A stretch of 64,000 nt of DNA. Origin: Rhodocyclaceae bacterium (GTDB lineage: Bacteria > Pseudomonadota > Gammaproteobacteria > Burkholderiales > Rhodocyclaceae). A program made the position numbers and the translations under genes. The DNA lies in NCBI GenBank assembly GCA_023230455.1, contig JALNXH010000008.1, forward strand, positions 75,003-139,002, given 5' to 3'. Shown one piece after another: positions 18,071 to 26,459 of the stretch. The notes beneath the pieces were generated by a model. That model worked only from the letters and a program-made list of their open reading frames with translations, had not been told where the DNA came from and ran no database searches. Positions within the stretch are counted from its first letter, which is position 1; each line of letters begins with the position of its first letter.

Positions 18071-19507
18071 ATGGAAACTTTCGTCTGGAACGAGTGCTTC
18101 GTCACCGGCCTGGAAACCGTCGACGCACAGCATCGCCGACTGGTGGACATCATCAACCGCGTCGGCGATGTGCTGCTTGCGGGCGACGCGACGGAGTCCG
18201 CCTTGCAGGAGATATTCCAGCAACTCGCGGACTACGCACGCTATCATTTTGGCGAGGAAGAGCGATTGATGGCCGCAGCGCAGATCGACGCTGCATACGT
18301 CGCTGCGCACAAGCACCGACACCGCGAGTTCATCGAGCAGGTGACCCACATGTGGCAGGCACGGGGATCGATGGCGGCGCCGGCAGAAACGCTGCACGGC
18401 TTTCTCTCCGCCTGGCTGGCCTTCCATATTCTTGACGAAGACCAGGCCATGGCGCGTCAGATCGCGGCCATCGGCAGCGGCAAAACCGCCAAGCAGGCCT
18501 ACGCGGGCGAGATGATCGGCGCCGACCACAGCGTCGGCGTACTGCTGACGGCGTTGAACAAGCTCTACCATCTGCTGTCGGTACAGAATCGCGATCTGGC
18601 GAACGCCAACCGCACGCTTGAGGAACGCGTATTGCAGCGCACACGGGAGCTGTCCGAGGCCAACGTCCAACTGACGGCAGAACAGGAAAAGCTCAAATCG
18701 CTGTTGCAGAAACTCGAGGCAACGCAGAGCCAAATGCTGCAATCGGAGAAGATGGCGGCCATCGGCCAGCTCGCCGCCGGGGTGGCCCACGAGATCAACA
18801 ACCCGATCGGCTTCGTCAATTCCAACCTCGGTACGCTAAGGAAATACGTCGGGCAGTTTCTCCAGGTCATCGACCGGCTCACCGTCGCGGCTCCGGAACA
18901 GGCCGCGACGATCGGCGCAGAGATCGAACTCGACTATCTGCGCAGCGACGTTCAGGCGCTGCTCGCCGAGTCCCAGGACGGACTGACGCGGATAAAGAAA
19001 ATCGTCCAGGACCTGAAGGACTTTTCCCACATCGACAAAGCCGAATGGCAGGACGCCGACCTCAACGCCGGACTGGAAAGCACGCTTAACATGGTCTGGA
19101 ACGAACTTAAATACAAGGCCGAAGTGATCCGCGACTACGGCGACCTGCCGCTGGTGCGCTCGATTCCGGGCCAGCTCAACCAGGTGTTCATGAATCTGCT
19201 GGTGAACGCCGCCCAGGCCATCGAGAAACGCGGCACCATCACCGTGCGCAGCGGACGCCAGGACGATCAGGTGTGGATCGAGATCAGCGACAGCGGTGCC
19301 GGCATGACAGCGGAGGTGCAGCAGCACCTGTTCGAACCCTTCTTCACCACCAAGCCGGTCGGCAAGGGCACCGGCCTCGGCCTTTCGCTTTCCTACGACA
19401 TCGTGGTCAAACGCCACGCCGGCCGGATCGACGTCGACAGCGCGCCCGGCCGGGGTACCACGTTCCGCATCACGCTGCCGATCGCCGGGGCGAAGCCAAA
19501 CGCCTGA
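18071..19507 (+). CDS. Hemerythrin-domain sensor histidine kinase
   Basis: 478 residues, cytoplasmic. Residues about 1-135 form a bacteriohemerythrin domain with the di-iron ligand pattern: VDAQHRRLVDIIN, YHFGEEERLM, HKHRHREFI and FHILDEDQAM. Then come a coiled coil (about 170-225) and a kinase core with phospho-His in VAHEINNPIGF (about 240), N-box LLVNAAQAIE, DSGAGM and GKGTGLGLSL. Hemerythrins bind O2 (and can bind NO), so the likely input is oxygen or redox status; this is family knowledge plus inference. A GGAG sits just ahead of ATG 18071. It converges head-on with the related kinase at 19508 with no bases between the stop codons. Confidence 0.92.
   Translation: METFVWNECFVTGLETVDAQHRRLVDIINRVGDVLLAGDATESALQEIFQQLADYARYHFGEEERLMAAAQIDAAYVAAHKHRHREFIEQVTHMWQARGSMAAPAETLHGFLSAWLAFHILDEDQAMARQIAAIGSGKTAKQAYAGEMIGADHSVGVLLTALNKLYHLLSVQNRDLANANRTLEERVLQRTRELSEANVQLTAEQEKLKSLLQKLEATQSQMLQSEKMAAIGQLAAGVAHEINNPIGFVNSNLGTLRKYVGQFLQVIDRLTVAAPEQAATIGAEIELDYLRSDVQALLAESQDGLTRIKKIVQDLKDFSHIDKAEWQDADLNAGLESTLNMVWNELKYKAEVIRDYGDLPLVRSIPGQLNQVFMNLLVNAAQAIEKRGTITVRSGRQDDQVWIEISDSGAGMTAEVQQHLFEPFFTTKPVGKGTGLGLSLSYDIVVKRHAGRIDVDSAPGRGTTFRITLPIAGAKPNA
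19343..19387 (+). repeat. 45-nt perfect inverted repeat, arm 1 (kinase G-box)
   Basis: These 45 bases are the exact reverse complement of 19637-19681. Both arms encode the FTTKPVGKGTGLGLS ATP-lid segment of the two convergent kinases, with identical synonymous codons. The arms are separated by 249 nt spanning both 3' ends. Confidence 0.95.
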
Positions 19508-19514
19508 TCAGGCG
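19501..19514. repeat. 14-bp palindrome holding both stop codons
   Basis: CGCCTGATCAGGCG is a perfect palindrome whose centre TGATCA contains the TGA of the plus-strand kinase (19505-19507) and the TGA of the minus-strand kinase (19510-19508). It could fold into a short hairpin in both transcripts (5-bp stem, 4-nt loop), but has no T-tract. Confidence 0.8.
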
Positions 19515-21310
19515 CCGACCGCTTCTTGCGGAATGACCGGCTCGATCGGCAGGCAGACGCGGAACACCGAACCTTTGCCCACCTCGCTGCTGACCTCGAT
19601 GCGCCCCTGGTGCCGCTGCACGATACTGTAGGACACCGAAAGGCCGAGGCCGGTGCCCTTGCCGACCGGCTTGGTGGTGAAAAACGGGTCGAAAATCCGC
19701 TTCAGATTTTCGGCGGGAATACCGCAACCGGAATCTTCCACCTCGACCCAGATTTCATCGCCCTGCCGTCCTGTGCGAATGCAGACCGTCCCACGAGCTT
19801 CGATGGAGTGGGCGGCATTCACCAGCAGATTCATGAATACCTGGTTGAGTTGCGACGGCAGGCAGTAAATTTTCGGTAGATCGCCGTACTGTTTCTCTAC
19901 CGTGGTCTTGTACTTGAGCTCGTTCCAGACGATGTTCAAGGTGCTGTCGAGCCCCGCGTGCACGTCCACCCACTGCCAGTTGTCCGAGCCGACGTGGGAA
20001 AACTCCTTGAGATCCTGAACGATCTTGCGCACCCGGTCGATGCCTTCGCGCGTCTCGCGCAACAGCGCCGCAACGTCTTCGCGGAGGAAAGCGATGTCGA
20101 GCTCGTCGCGCAGCCGCTGCACCGTCGCCCGGGCCGCCTCGTCCATCGCCGGTTCGGAGCGCTCGTAGGCGTCAAGCAGGGCGAAGAAGTCGCCCAGGTA
20201 TTTTTCCATCGAGCCAAGGTTGGAAAAAACATAGCCGATCGGATTGTTGATTTCGTGCGCGACGCCGGCGGCAAGCTGGCCGATCGAAGCCATCTTCTCC
20301 GATTGCAGCAACTGGAGATGGGCGTCTTCGAGCTTGGTGTTGAGGGCGACGAGATCGCGCACGTGATCGGCGATCGCCTGCTGCGTGCGCTTGCGCTCGG
20401 TGATGTCGGTAAGCACCGTCAGCATATACCCCCTGCCGCCAATGGTCGTGTGCATGAGGGTGGCGTCGATCCAGAACAGTTCGCCGTTGCGTCGCTTGGA
20501 GTGCCATTCGAAATTCTGCCGTCCCTCTTGCTGCGTCTTTCTCACCAGCACATCGGCGGCGCCCTGAGTATAGGGGGGGTCTCCGCTACAAAGCTGCCCC
20601 AGGCTGAGCTGGATGAATTCCTCGCGGTTGTAGCCGAACATCTGCAACGCCGCCTCGTTGACGTCAACCATATAACCAGCCTCGTCTTCATACAGGAAGA
20701 TCGCCTCGGCAATGGTATTGAAGATGGTGTGGAACCGCTCCAGGCTTGCCGCCAGTTCGTTTTCAATCCGAACGGAGTGGACGATGCGCCACAGGTCGTT
20801 GCCGATCAGTTGCAGGGTCTCCACGTCGTAAGGCGTGTAGTCGAGGTCCTTGTTGCCGACGCCGAGGATCATGCGGACTTTGCCGCTCTCGATGATGGGT
20901 ACGCTGACCAGCCGCGCCATCGCAACGTGGCCCTCGGGCAGGCCTTTCTTGCCGGTCGCGTTCGGGTAGTTGTTGTAGACCACCGGTTGCCGCGTGCGGA
21001 AACAGTCGGCCCAGATGCCGGCCTGGCTGATCGGGTAGTGCCGATCGTATATCGCACTACAGTGCTTCAGCGCACCGGACGTCCAGGTGATGAGCTCCAG
21101 GGTTTCCTGATCCTCGTTCACGAAATGCAGGAAACCGCTTCGACTGTGCGTCAGCCGTTCGATCTCCTCAAGGCCGAAGGTAAGGAAATCGCGCTCGTTC
21201 GGCTTGCCGCCCAGTTCGTTGACGGCCAGCACCACTTCGACGCGATCGGTGCGGTCGCACAGATCCGGCATGCCGAACTCCGCATCGGGGTTTTTCGTGT
21301 TCTGCGTCAT
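19508..21310 (-). CDS. GAF-PAS sensor histidine kinase
   Basis: 600 residues, no membrane segments. GAF-like domain about 25-195 (FLTFGLEEIERLT, SQAGIWADCFRTRQPVVYNNYP, SVPIIESGKVRMILGVGNK), PAS about 210-330 (FNTIAEAIFLYEDEAGYMVDVN, MLTVLTDITERKR), coiled coil, then kinase core with phospho-His in VAHEINNPIGYV, N-box LLVNAAHSIE, EDSGCGIP and GKGTGLGLSV. The core is clearly paralogous to the hemerythrin kinase facing it. ATG 21310 starts 4 nt after the stop of the upstream REC-GGDEF-EAL-REC gene; a start at 21343 is open but has no Shine-Dalgarno. Coupling suggests one operon with the c-di-GMP gene. Confidence 0.9.
   Translation of the reverse strand: MTQNTKNPDAEFGMPDLCDRTDRVEVVLAVNELGGKPNERDFLTFGLEEIERLTHSRSGFLHFVNEDQETLELITWTSGALKHCSAIYDRHYPISQAGIWADCFRTRQPVVYNNYPNATGKKGLPEGHVAMARLVSVPIIESGKVRMILGVGNKDLDYTPYDVETLQLIGNDLWRIVHSVRIENELAASLERFHTIFNTIAEAIFLYEDEAGYMVDVNEAALQMFGYNREEFIQLSLGQLCSGDPPYTQGAADVLVRKTQQEGRQNFEWHSKRRNGELFWIDATLMHTTIGGRGYMLTVLTDITERKRTQQAIADHVRDLVALNTKLEDAHLQLLQSEKMASIGQLAAGVAHEINNPIGYVFSNLGSMEKYLGDFFALLDAYERSEPAMDEAARATVQRLRDELDIAFLREDVAALLRETREGIDRVRKIVQDLKEFSHVGSDNWQWVDVHAGLDSTLNIVWNELKYKTTVEKQYGDLPKIYCLPSQLNQVFMNLLVNAAHSIEARGTVCIRTGRQGDEIWVEVEDSGCGIPAENLKRIFDPFFTTKPVGKGTGLGLSVSYSIVQRHQGRIEVSSEVGKGSVFRVCLPIEPVIPQEAVGA
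19637..19681 (-). repeat. 45-nt perfect inverted repeat, arm 2 (kinase G-box)
   Basis: Exact reverse complement of 19343-19387. It encodes the matching ATP-lid segment of the minus-strand kinase. Confidence 0.95.
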
Positions 21311-21314
21311 GGCA

Positions 21315-23936
21315 TCAATTCCGTCCCACACGTCGCTGTTCATAATGGCGGAAGGCATCGCGCACCGTTTCCAGCAATTCATTGTCGTCCCACGGCTTGG
21401 TCAGGAAGCAGAACAGCTCGCCGCGGTTGACCGCGTTGGTCACCGACTTCAGATCGGTGTAGCCGGAAAGCATCATGCGCACGACGTCCGGGTACATTTC
21501 GCGCACCTTGCCGAGAAACTCGCCGCCGCTCATCTGGGGCATCCGCGCGTCTGAAATAACGGCGCCGATTTCGTTGCTGGCGAGCAGTTCCAATCCCTCC
21601 TCGCCGCCCGCCGCGGTCAAAATCGTATAGCCCTCGCGCCGGAACAGCCGTTTCAGCGCCGAAAGGATGCTGGCCTCGTCATCGACCAGCAGCAGCGTGC
21701 GGTTGGGCAACGGCGCATCGACGGCGAACTCCAGCTTCCGCCGTTCGCGCAGCAGTTGTTCGAACGCCTCCGCCGGCACCGGCCGGCTGAAATAGTAGCC
21801 CTGCATTTCGTCGCAGTCGCGGCGGCGCAAAAAGCTCAACTGCGCTTCGGTTTCGACGCCTTCGGCAATCGCCGAAAGCTTGAGGCTGTGTGCCAGCGAA
21901 ATCACCGCAAGAGCGATCGATGCGCTGTTCGGATCGTGGGTGATGTCCCGGACGAAGGACTGGTCGATCTTCAGTCGATCGATGGCGAAACGTTTGAGAT
22001 AGTTGAGGGAAGAAAATCCGGTGCCGAAATCGTCGATCGACAGCGTGATGGAAAGACCCTTGAGATCCTCGGTCGCCTGGATGAATGCCTCGGCGTCGGC
22101 CATGACGACGCTCTCGGTCAGTTCCAGTTCCAGATAGTGCGCGTCGAGGCCGGTCTCCGCCAGGATGGCGCCGGCAAGCTTGACCACGTCCTGGGCCACA
22201 AACTGGCGTGCGGACATGTTCACCGCGACGGTCACCGGCGGCAGCCCGGCATCCTGCCAGGCCTTGTTCTGCGTGCAGGCGTCGCGCAACACCCAGTCTC
22301 CCAGCGGAACGATCAGGCCGCACTCTTCGGCCAACGCAATGAATTCGCCGGGCATCACCAGCCCGCGCTCGGGATGCTGCCAGCGCACCAGCGCTTCGGC
22401 GCCGATGATCTCGCCGGTTCGCAGGCTCAACTGGGGTTGGTAATGGAGAACCAGTTCGCCGCGATCGATGGCGCGACGCAATCCGTTTTCCATCTCCAGC
22501 CGCTCCAGCGAGCGTGCGTTCATTTCCGCCGCATAGAAATGGAAGCGGTTACCGCCCACGGCCTTGGCACGATACATCGCCGCCGCGGAATTTCTCAACA
22601 AGGTGTCGCCGTCTTCGCCGTCCTTGGGGAACAGCGCAATACCCAGGCTGCCGGTGAGAAAAAGTTCGCGCCCTTCGATCTCGAATGGCGGCGTCAACAG
22701 TTCGAGCATGATTTGCGCCAAATGCGGCGCCGTTCTTTTTTCGCTTGCCTCGGTCACCAGCACGAAATCGTCGCCGTCGAGGCGGGCCAACGTGTCCATC
22801 TTGCGCGCGCGCTTGACGAGCCGGTGCGCCACTTCCTGCAATACCTTGTCGCCCACCGCATGGCCCAGACTGTCGTTGATGCTCTTGAAGCGATCGAGAT
22901 TGATCGTCATCACCAGCACCGTCGCACCCTCCTTGCGGCAACGTGCGATGGCGTGGGCCAGACGGTCATTCAGCAGATTGCGGTTCGGCAGACCGGTCAG
23001 GTCGTCGAAATTGGACTTGCGCTCCAATTGCTCCAGATAGCGCTTGCGTTCGCTGATGTCCTGAAGGACGACGACGGCCCCGTTGGGCTGGCCGTTTTCG
23101 ACAATCGGCGTACAAGAAAATTCCAGCGTCAGCGCAGTCCCGTCCTTGCACCGGAAAAGCTCCTCCCTGCCGCGGATGGCAATACTGTTGCGGTAAACCA
23201 CCTTCAACGGGCAGGCTTCGCAGGCATCGGCTGGCGTGGGTTGGGTTCGAAAAAAAATCTCGTGGGCATTGCAGCCGATCAGCTCTTCGCGCCCATAGCC
23301 CAGCATGGCAGCCGCCGCCGGGTTGATGAAATTGATGATGCCCCCGCTATCGACACCGAAGATGCCTTCCACCGTCGAGGTCAGGATCAACTCGCGCTGG
23401 CGGTTGAGGGTTTCCCGAGCTCGTTCGCCTTCTTCGCGGAGGCGCAGGTTTTCCGCCACGCGGCGAACCACCTCTGCCTCCAGGAAGGCATTCTTGTCCT
23501 TGAGCCATTCGCGGGCGCTATAGGCGTCCAGTTGGGTCCGCACCCGCGCGAGAACCACCTCGGGCTGTATCGGCTTGGTGACGTAATCGGCGGCGCCGAG
23601 GCGCAAACCTTTGACGAGGTCGCTGGCATCGTCAAGGGCGGTAAGAAAAATCACCGGGATATCGCGCGTGGCCGGGTCCTCGCGGAGACGCCGCAAGACC
23701 TCGTAACCGTCCATCTCCGGCATCATGACGTCAAGCAGAATCAGCGCAGGCATCGGCTCCTGTGCCGCATAACGTAGCGCCGCCAACCCCGAATTCGCCG
23801 CCCGCACGCGATAGTTCGCGGCGCACAGAATCTCGCCCAGCAGCGCCAGATTCTCGGGCATGTCGTCCACAATCAAAAGCCACGGCTGAGCGATTTCCAA
23901 AGCGGCAATCTGGTCACCCGCAGAGGACTCTTTCAT
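21315..23936 (-). CDS. REC-PAS-GGDEF-EAL-REC protein, probable c-di-GMP phosphodiesterase
   Basis: 873 residues: N-terminal REC (phospho-Asp in LILLDVMMPEMDG, about 70), PAS (about 215-335) with a Cys pair in DACEACPLKV, GGDEF (about 340-500), EAL (about 505-745) and a C-terminal REC (about 752-870; VISDARMPQMSG, LTKPWDD). The GGDEF signature reads LDGDDF, so cyclase activity is doubtful. The EAL side is intact: EALVRW, NMSARQF, ELTES, IDDFGTGFSSL, KIDQSF and EGVET. Net activity is therefore predicted to be c-di-GMP hydrolysis controlled by two receivers. ATG 23936 has GGAGAG at proper spacing; the open extension to 24032 was not used. It is coupled to the GAF-PAS kinase downstream. Confidence 0.91.
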   Translation of the reverse strand: MKESSAGDQIAALEIAQPWLLIVDDMPENLALLGEILCAANYRVRAANSGLAALRYAAQEPMPALILLDVMMPEMDGYEVLRRLREDPATRDIPVIFLTALDDASDLVKGLRLGAADYVTKPIQPEVVLARVRTQLDAYSAREWLKDKNAFLEAEVVRRVAENLRLREEGERARETLNRQRELILTSTVEGIFGVDSGGIINFINPAAAAMLGYGREELIGCNAHEIFFRTQPTPADACEACPLKVVYRNSIAIRGREELFRCKDGTALTLEFSCTPIVENGQPNGAVVVLQDISERKRYLEQLERKSNFDDLTGLPNRNLLNDRLAHAIARCRKEGATVLVMTINLDRFKSINDSLGHAVGDKVLQEVAHRLVKRARKMDTLARLDGDDFVLVTEASEKRTAPHLAQIMLELLTPPFEIEGRELFLTGSLGIALFPKDGEDGDTLLRNSAAAMYRAKAVGGNRFHFYAAEMNARSLERLEMENGLRRAIDRGELVLHYQPQLSLRTGEIIGAEALVRWQHPERGLVMPGEFIALAEECGLIVPLGDWVLRDACTQNKAWQDAGLPPVTVAVNMSARQFVAQDVVKLAGAILAETGLDAHYLELELTESVVMADAEAFIQATEDLKGLSITLSIDDFGTGFSSLNYLKRFAIDRLKIDQSFVRDITHDPNSASIALAVISLAHSLKLSAIAEGVETEAQLSFLRRRDCDEMQGYYFSRPVPAEAFEQLLRERRKLEFAVDAPLPNRTLLLVDDEASILSALKRLFRREGYTILTAAGGEEGLELLASNEIGAVISDARMPQMSGGEFLGKVREMYPDVVRMMLSGYTDLKSVTNAVNRGELFCFLTKPWDDNELLETVRDAFRHYEQRRVGRN

Positions 23937-24239
23937 TCTGAAACTCTCCGTTCGAAATTGATCACGCAAGCCGCGCACGATCGGCTTTGAAGAACCCAAG
24001 CGGCAACCGCCGGATACCCGAAACGACCGCACCTGTCACGACTGTACCTGTCCGTCAGCCTTCGATGTAAAACGTCGCATCGCACACCCGCCTACTTTCC
24101 GCCGCCGGTTGGCTATGCGGCCCACCCTCACAGTATGCCGCGGGCGGGGAAGGAAATCCGGTTGGAAAACATTGGGCCGCCCGCAACGGTCGGCCGCCGG
24201 CTTTCTTCCCTCATGTTTCGTGGCCAGCCAACGCGCGGC
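23937..24239. other. Intergenic region upstream of the c-di-GMP gene
   Basis: About 300 nt between the start of the REC-PAS-GGDEF-EAL-REC gene and the 3' end of the luciferase-like monooxygenase gene. It must hold the promoter of the former; I see no convincing -35/-10 pair, RNA gene or repeat. Confidence 0.6.
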
Positions 24240-25247
24240 TCAGCGGGCGCGGGATGTCATTTCCCACGCCCCAGCGACAACCTCGAAGGAGTGCAGGCGT
24301 GCGGCGTGGTCGAAAATCTGTGCGGTGAGCATGATCTCGTCGGCCCCCGTTTCGGCGATCAGCCGCTCCAATCCGCTACGCACGGATTCGGCTGTCCCGA
24401 CAACCGAGCAGGCGGTCGCCTCATCGGCAAATGCCCGCTCGCCAGCGCTCCAATCCTGGTCGCCCTCGGCCGCGGGCGGTTCGAGCGGGCCAACCGCGCC
24501 GCGCGCAAGTTTGGCGAAACGGCTGCGCAGGGAACTGAAGAGAAAGTGCGCTTCATCCTCGCTATCCGCCGCCACCGCGTTGGCGGCCACGATGAGGTAG
24601 GGTCGCTCCAGCGCAGCGGAGGGCTGGAACCCGCTGCGATAGGCGGCGACGGCCTGCATCAGGAAACGCGGCGCGAAGTGTGAAGCGAACGCAAACGGCA
24701 AGCCGAGTTGCGCCGCAAGCGTGGCGCCGTACATGCTCGACCCCAGCAGCCAAAGTGGAACGGCAAGCCCGGCTCCGGGCACCGCCTGCACTGCTTGCCC
24801 CGGTCGCACCGGCTTGAAATACGATTGCAGTTCCAACACGTCCTGCGGAAAGCTGTCCTCGCCGCCAACCAAATGCCGGCGCAGCGCGCGGGCCGTGGTC
24901 GGATCGGTGCCCGGCGCGCGCCCCAGGCCGAGATCGATACGCCCCGGAAACAACGCTTCGAGGGTACCGAATTGTTCCGCAATCACCAGCGGCGCATGAT
25001 TCGGCAGCATGATGCCGCCGGCGCCGACGCGCAGGGTGGATGTCGCTGCGGCAATTTGGCCGATCACCACCGCAGTGGCGGCGCTGGCAACGCCGGTCAT
25101 GTTGTGATGCTCGGCCAGCCAGTAGCGCCGGTAACCCAGGCGTTCGGCATGGCGCGCGAGGTCGATGGAATTGCGCAGGGCCTCGGCCGGCGTGCCGCCG
25201 GCTACGACGGGCGCGAGATCGAGAATTGAAAGTGGAGTCGCGGCCAT
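24240..25247 (-). CDS. LLM-class flavin-dependent oxidoreductase
   Basis: 335 residues of the bacterial luciferase-like monooxygenase superfamily (YhbW-like single-component subgroup), which uses reduced flavin and O2. Seen: SILDLAPV at the N terminus, RYWLAEHHNM, LRVGAGGIMLPNHAPL, EQFGTLEALFPGRIDLGLGRAPG and WLLGSS. The subfamily's physiological substrate is not known. The start ATG 25247 gives the usual short N terminus. It lies 62 nt downstream of an alpha/beta-hydrolase gene on the same strand. It needs O2, so it points to facultative rather than strictly anaerobic life. Confidence 0.88.
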   Translation of the reverse strand: MAATPLSILDLAPVVAGGTPAEALRNSIDLARHAERLGYRRYWLAEHHNMTGVASAATAVVIGQIAAATSTLRVGAGGIMLPNHAPLVIAEQFGTLEALFPGRIDLGLGRAPGTDPTTARALRRHLVGGEDSFPQDVLELQSYFKPVRPGQAVQAVPGAGLAVPLWLLGSSMYGATLAAQLGLPFAFASHFAPRFLMQAVAAYRSGFQPSAALERPYLIVAANAVAADSEDEAHFLFSSLRSRFAKLARGAVGPLEPPAAEGDQDWSAGERAFADEATACSVVGTAESVRSGLERLIAETGADEIMLTAQIFDHAARLHSFEVVAGAWEMTSRAR

Positions 25248-25309
25248 GGTCGGGCAGGCGGAAATGGGCGGTGGAAGAACGCGATCAGTTCAATCGTTGG
25301 GGGACAAAG

Positions 25310-26173
25310 TCAGTCGTAATGCCCCGAGCTGCCGTGGTTAACGCGACGCTGCATGAACTCTATGACCGCCGCGCTGAAGGCGGTGTTGCGATCGCCGGCG
25401 ACCATATGGTGCGCACCGTCAATCAACGCATATTCGGCGCTGGGCACCAGTTCGAGAAAATCGCTCACGCTTTCGTCAGTCACCAGTTCGCTCTTGCCCC
25501 CGCGAATCAGCAGTGCGGGCGCGGTGATCTGCCGTGCGGCATCCGACAGGCGTTTGTACGCATCGATTTGCAGGGTCGACGCGCGTTCCACAAATTTTGG
25601 GTCCCAGTGCCAAAGCAGACGACCGTCCTCGCGCGAACGCAGGTTTTTCATCAGTCCCGTCGTGTCGGTCGGTCGCGGCCTGTGCGGCAGGTAGGCGGCG
25701 ACCGCATCCGCGGCCTCGTCGAGCGAGGCAAAACCGTTCGGCGAGCTGCGCATAAAACGCAAGATGTTTTCCGCACCGGCATGGTTGACGCGCGGCGCGA
25801 TGTCCACCAGAACCAGTGCCGATGCAATCTGCGAAGAATCCTCGCCGGCCGCCAGCAAAGCCGTCACCCCGCCCAGCGAAGCCCCGATCAGCGCCGCCGG
25901 CTTACCGATCGCCGCGCAGACGGCGCGCAGATCCTCGACATACTGATCAATGGTGTAAACGCCGTCCGGCGACCAACCGCTCTCGCCATGCCCACGCAGA
26001 TCCAGTGCGACGGCGTAGAACCCGTTGTCGGCCAGCGCCTCGGCCGTCTCGCCCCAGGAATAGCGTGTCTGGCCGCCGCCGTGAAGCAAAATCACCGCCG
26101 GGTTGTCCGGGTTTCCGCCGACATCGGCGGCCAGCTTCAATCCATCGCGTACGGAAAATTGTGTCGCATGCAT
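25310..26173 (-). CDS. Alpha/beta-fold hydrolase
   Basis: 287-residue cytoplasmic alpha/beta hydrolase. VILLHGGGQTRYSW supplies the oxyanion loop, DLRGHGESGWSPDG follows, the nucleophile elbow is IGASLGG (about residue 100), and the catalytic His is probably in IDGAHHMVAGD. The look (HGGGQTR..W, cap with FVERASTLQ) recalls hydrolases often found in degradation clusters, including epoxide hydrolase- or ester hydrolase-like members. The substrate cannot be told. An interrupted inverted repeat lies just upstream of its start (26195-26241). Confidence 0.85.
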   Translation of the reverse strand: MHATQFSVRDGLKLAADVGGNPDNPAVILLHGGGQTRYSWGETAEALADNGFYAVALDLRGHGESGWSPDGVYTIDQYVEDLRAVCAAIGKPAALIGASLGGVTALLAAGEDSSQIASALVLVDIAPRVNHAGAENILRFMRSSPNGFASLDEAADAVAAYLPHRPRPTDTTGLMKNLRSREDGRLLWHWDPKFVERASTLQIDAYKRLSDAARQITAPALLIRGGKSELVTDESVSDFLELVPSAEYALIDGAHHMVAGDRNTAFSAAVIEFMQRRVNHGSSGHYD

Positions 26174-26194
26174 AAATTCAATCGGCGCGTAAAT

Positions 26195-26241
26195 GTGTCA
26201 AAAGTGCCTCTACTGTAATTGATTCGAGGCAACACTGACAC
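26195..26241. promoter_or_regulatory. Interrupted inverted repeat upstream of hydrolase gene
   Basis: 16-nt arms GTGTCA(N4)TGCCTC and GAGGCA(N4)TGACAC around a 15-nt spacer, centred near 26218. It lies 22-68 nt ahead of the minus-strand hydrolase start, so it is placed to act as an operator. The binding factor is unknown. Confidence 0.5.
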
Positions 26242-26459
26242 ACTTGTTTCGCCCTGCTGACAGCGGCTCCGGAGTACGATCCGGTTCCCCGCGCGTGGCA
26301 AAACTTTGCCGATCGATACGCCGCATGCGGCGCATGACAAGACGGCCCGCAGGTGCTGACGTCAGCCGTGGTTGATAACCCCGGGCGGAATGCCGCCAGC
26401 GCGCTGCCAGCGAACAGTCCGGCTCTCCCCCAAACCGCCCGTCAGGGTACTCGGCCTTG

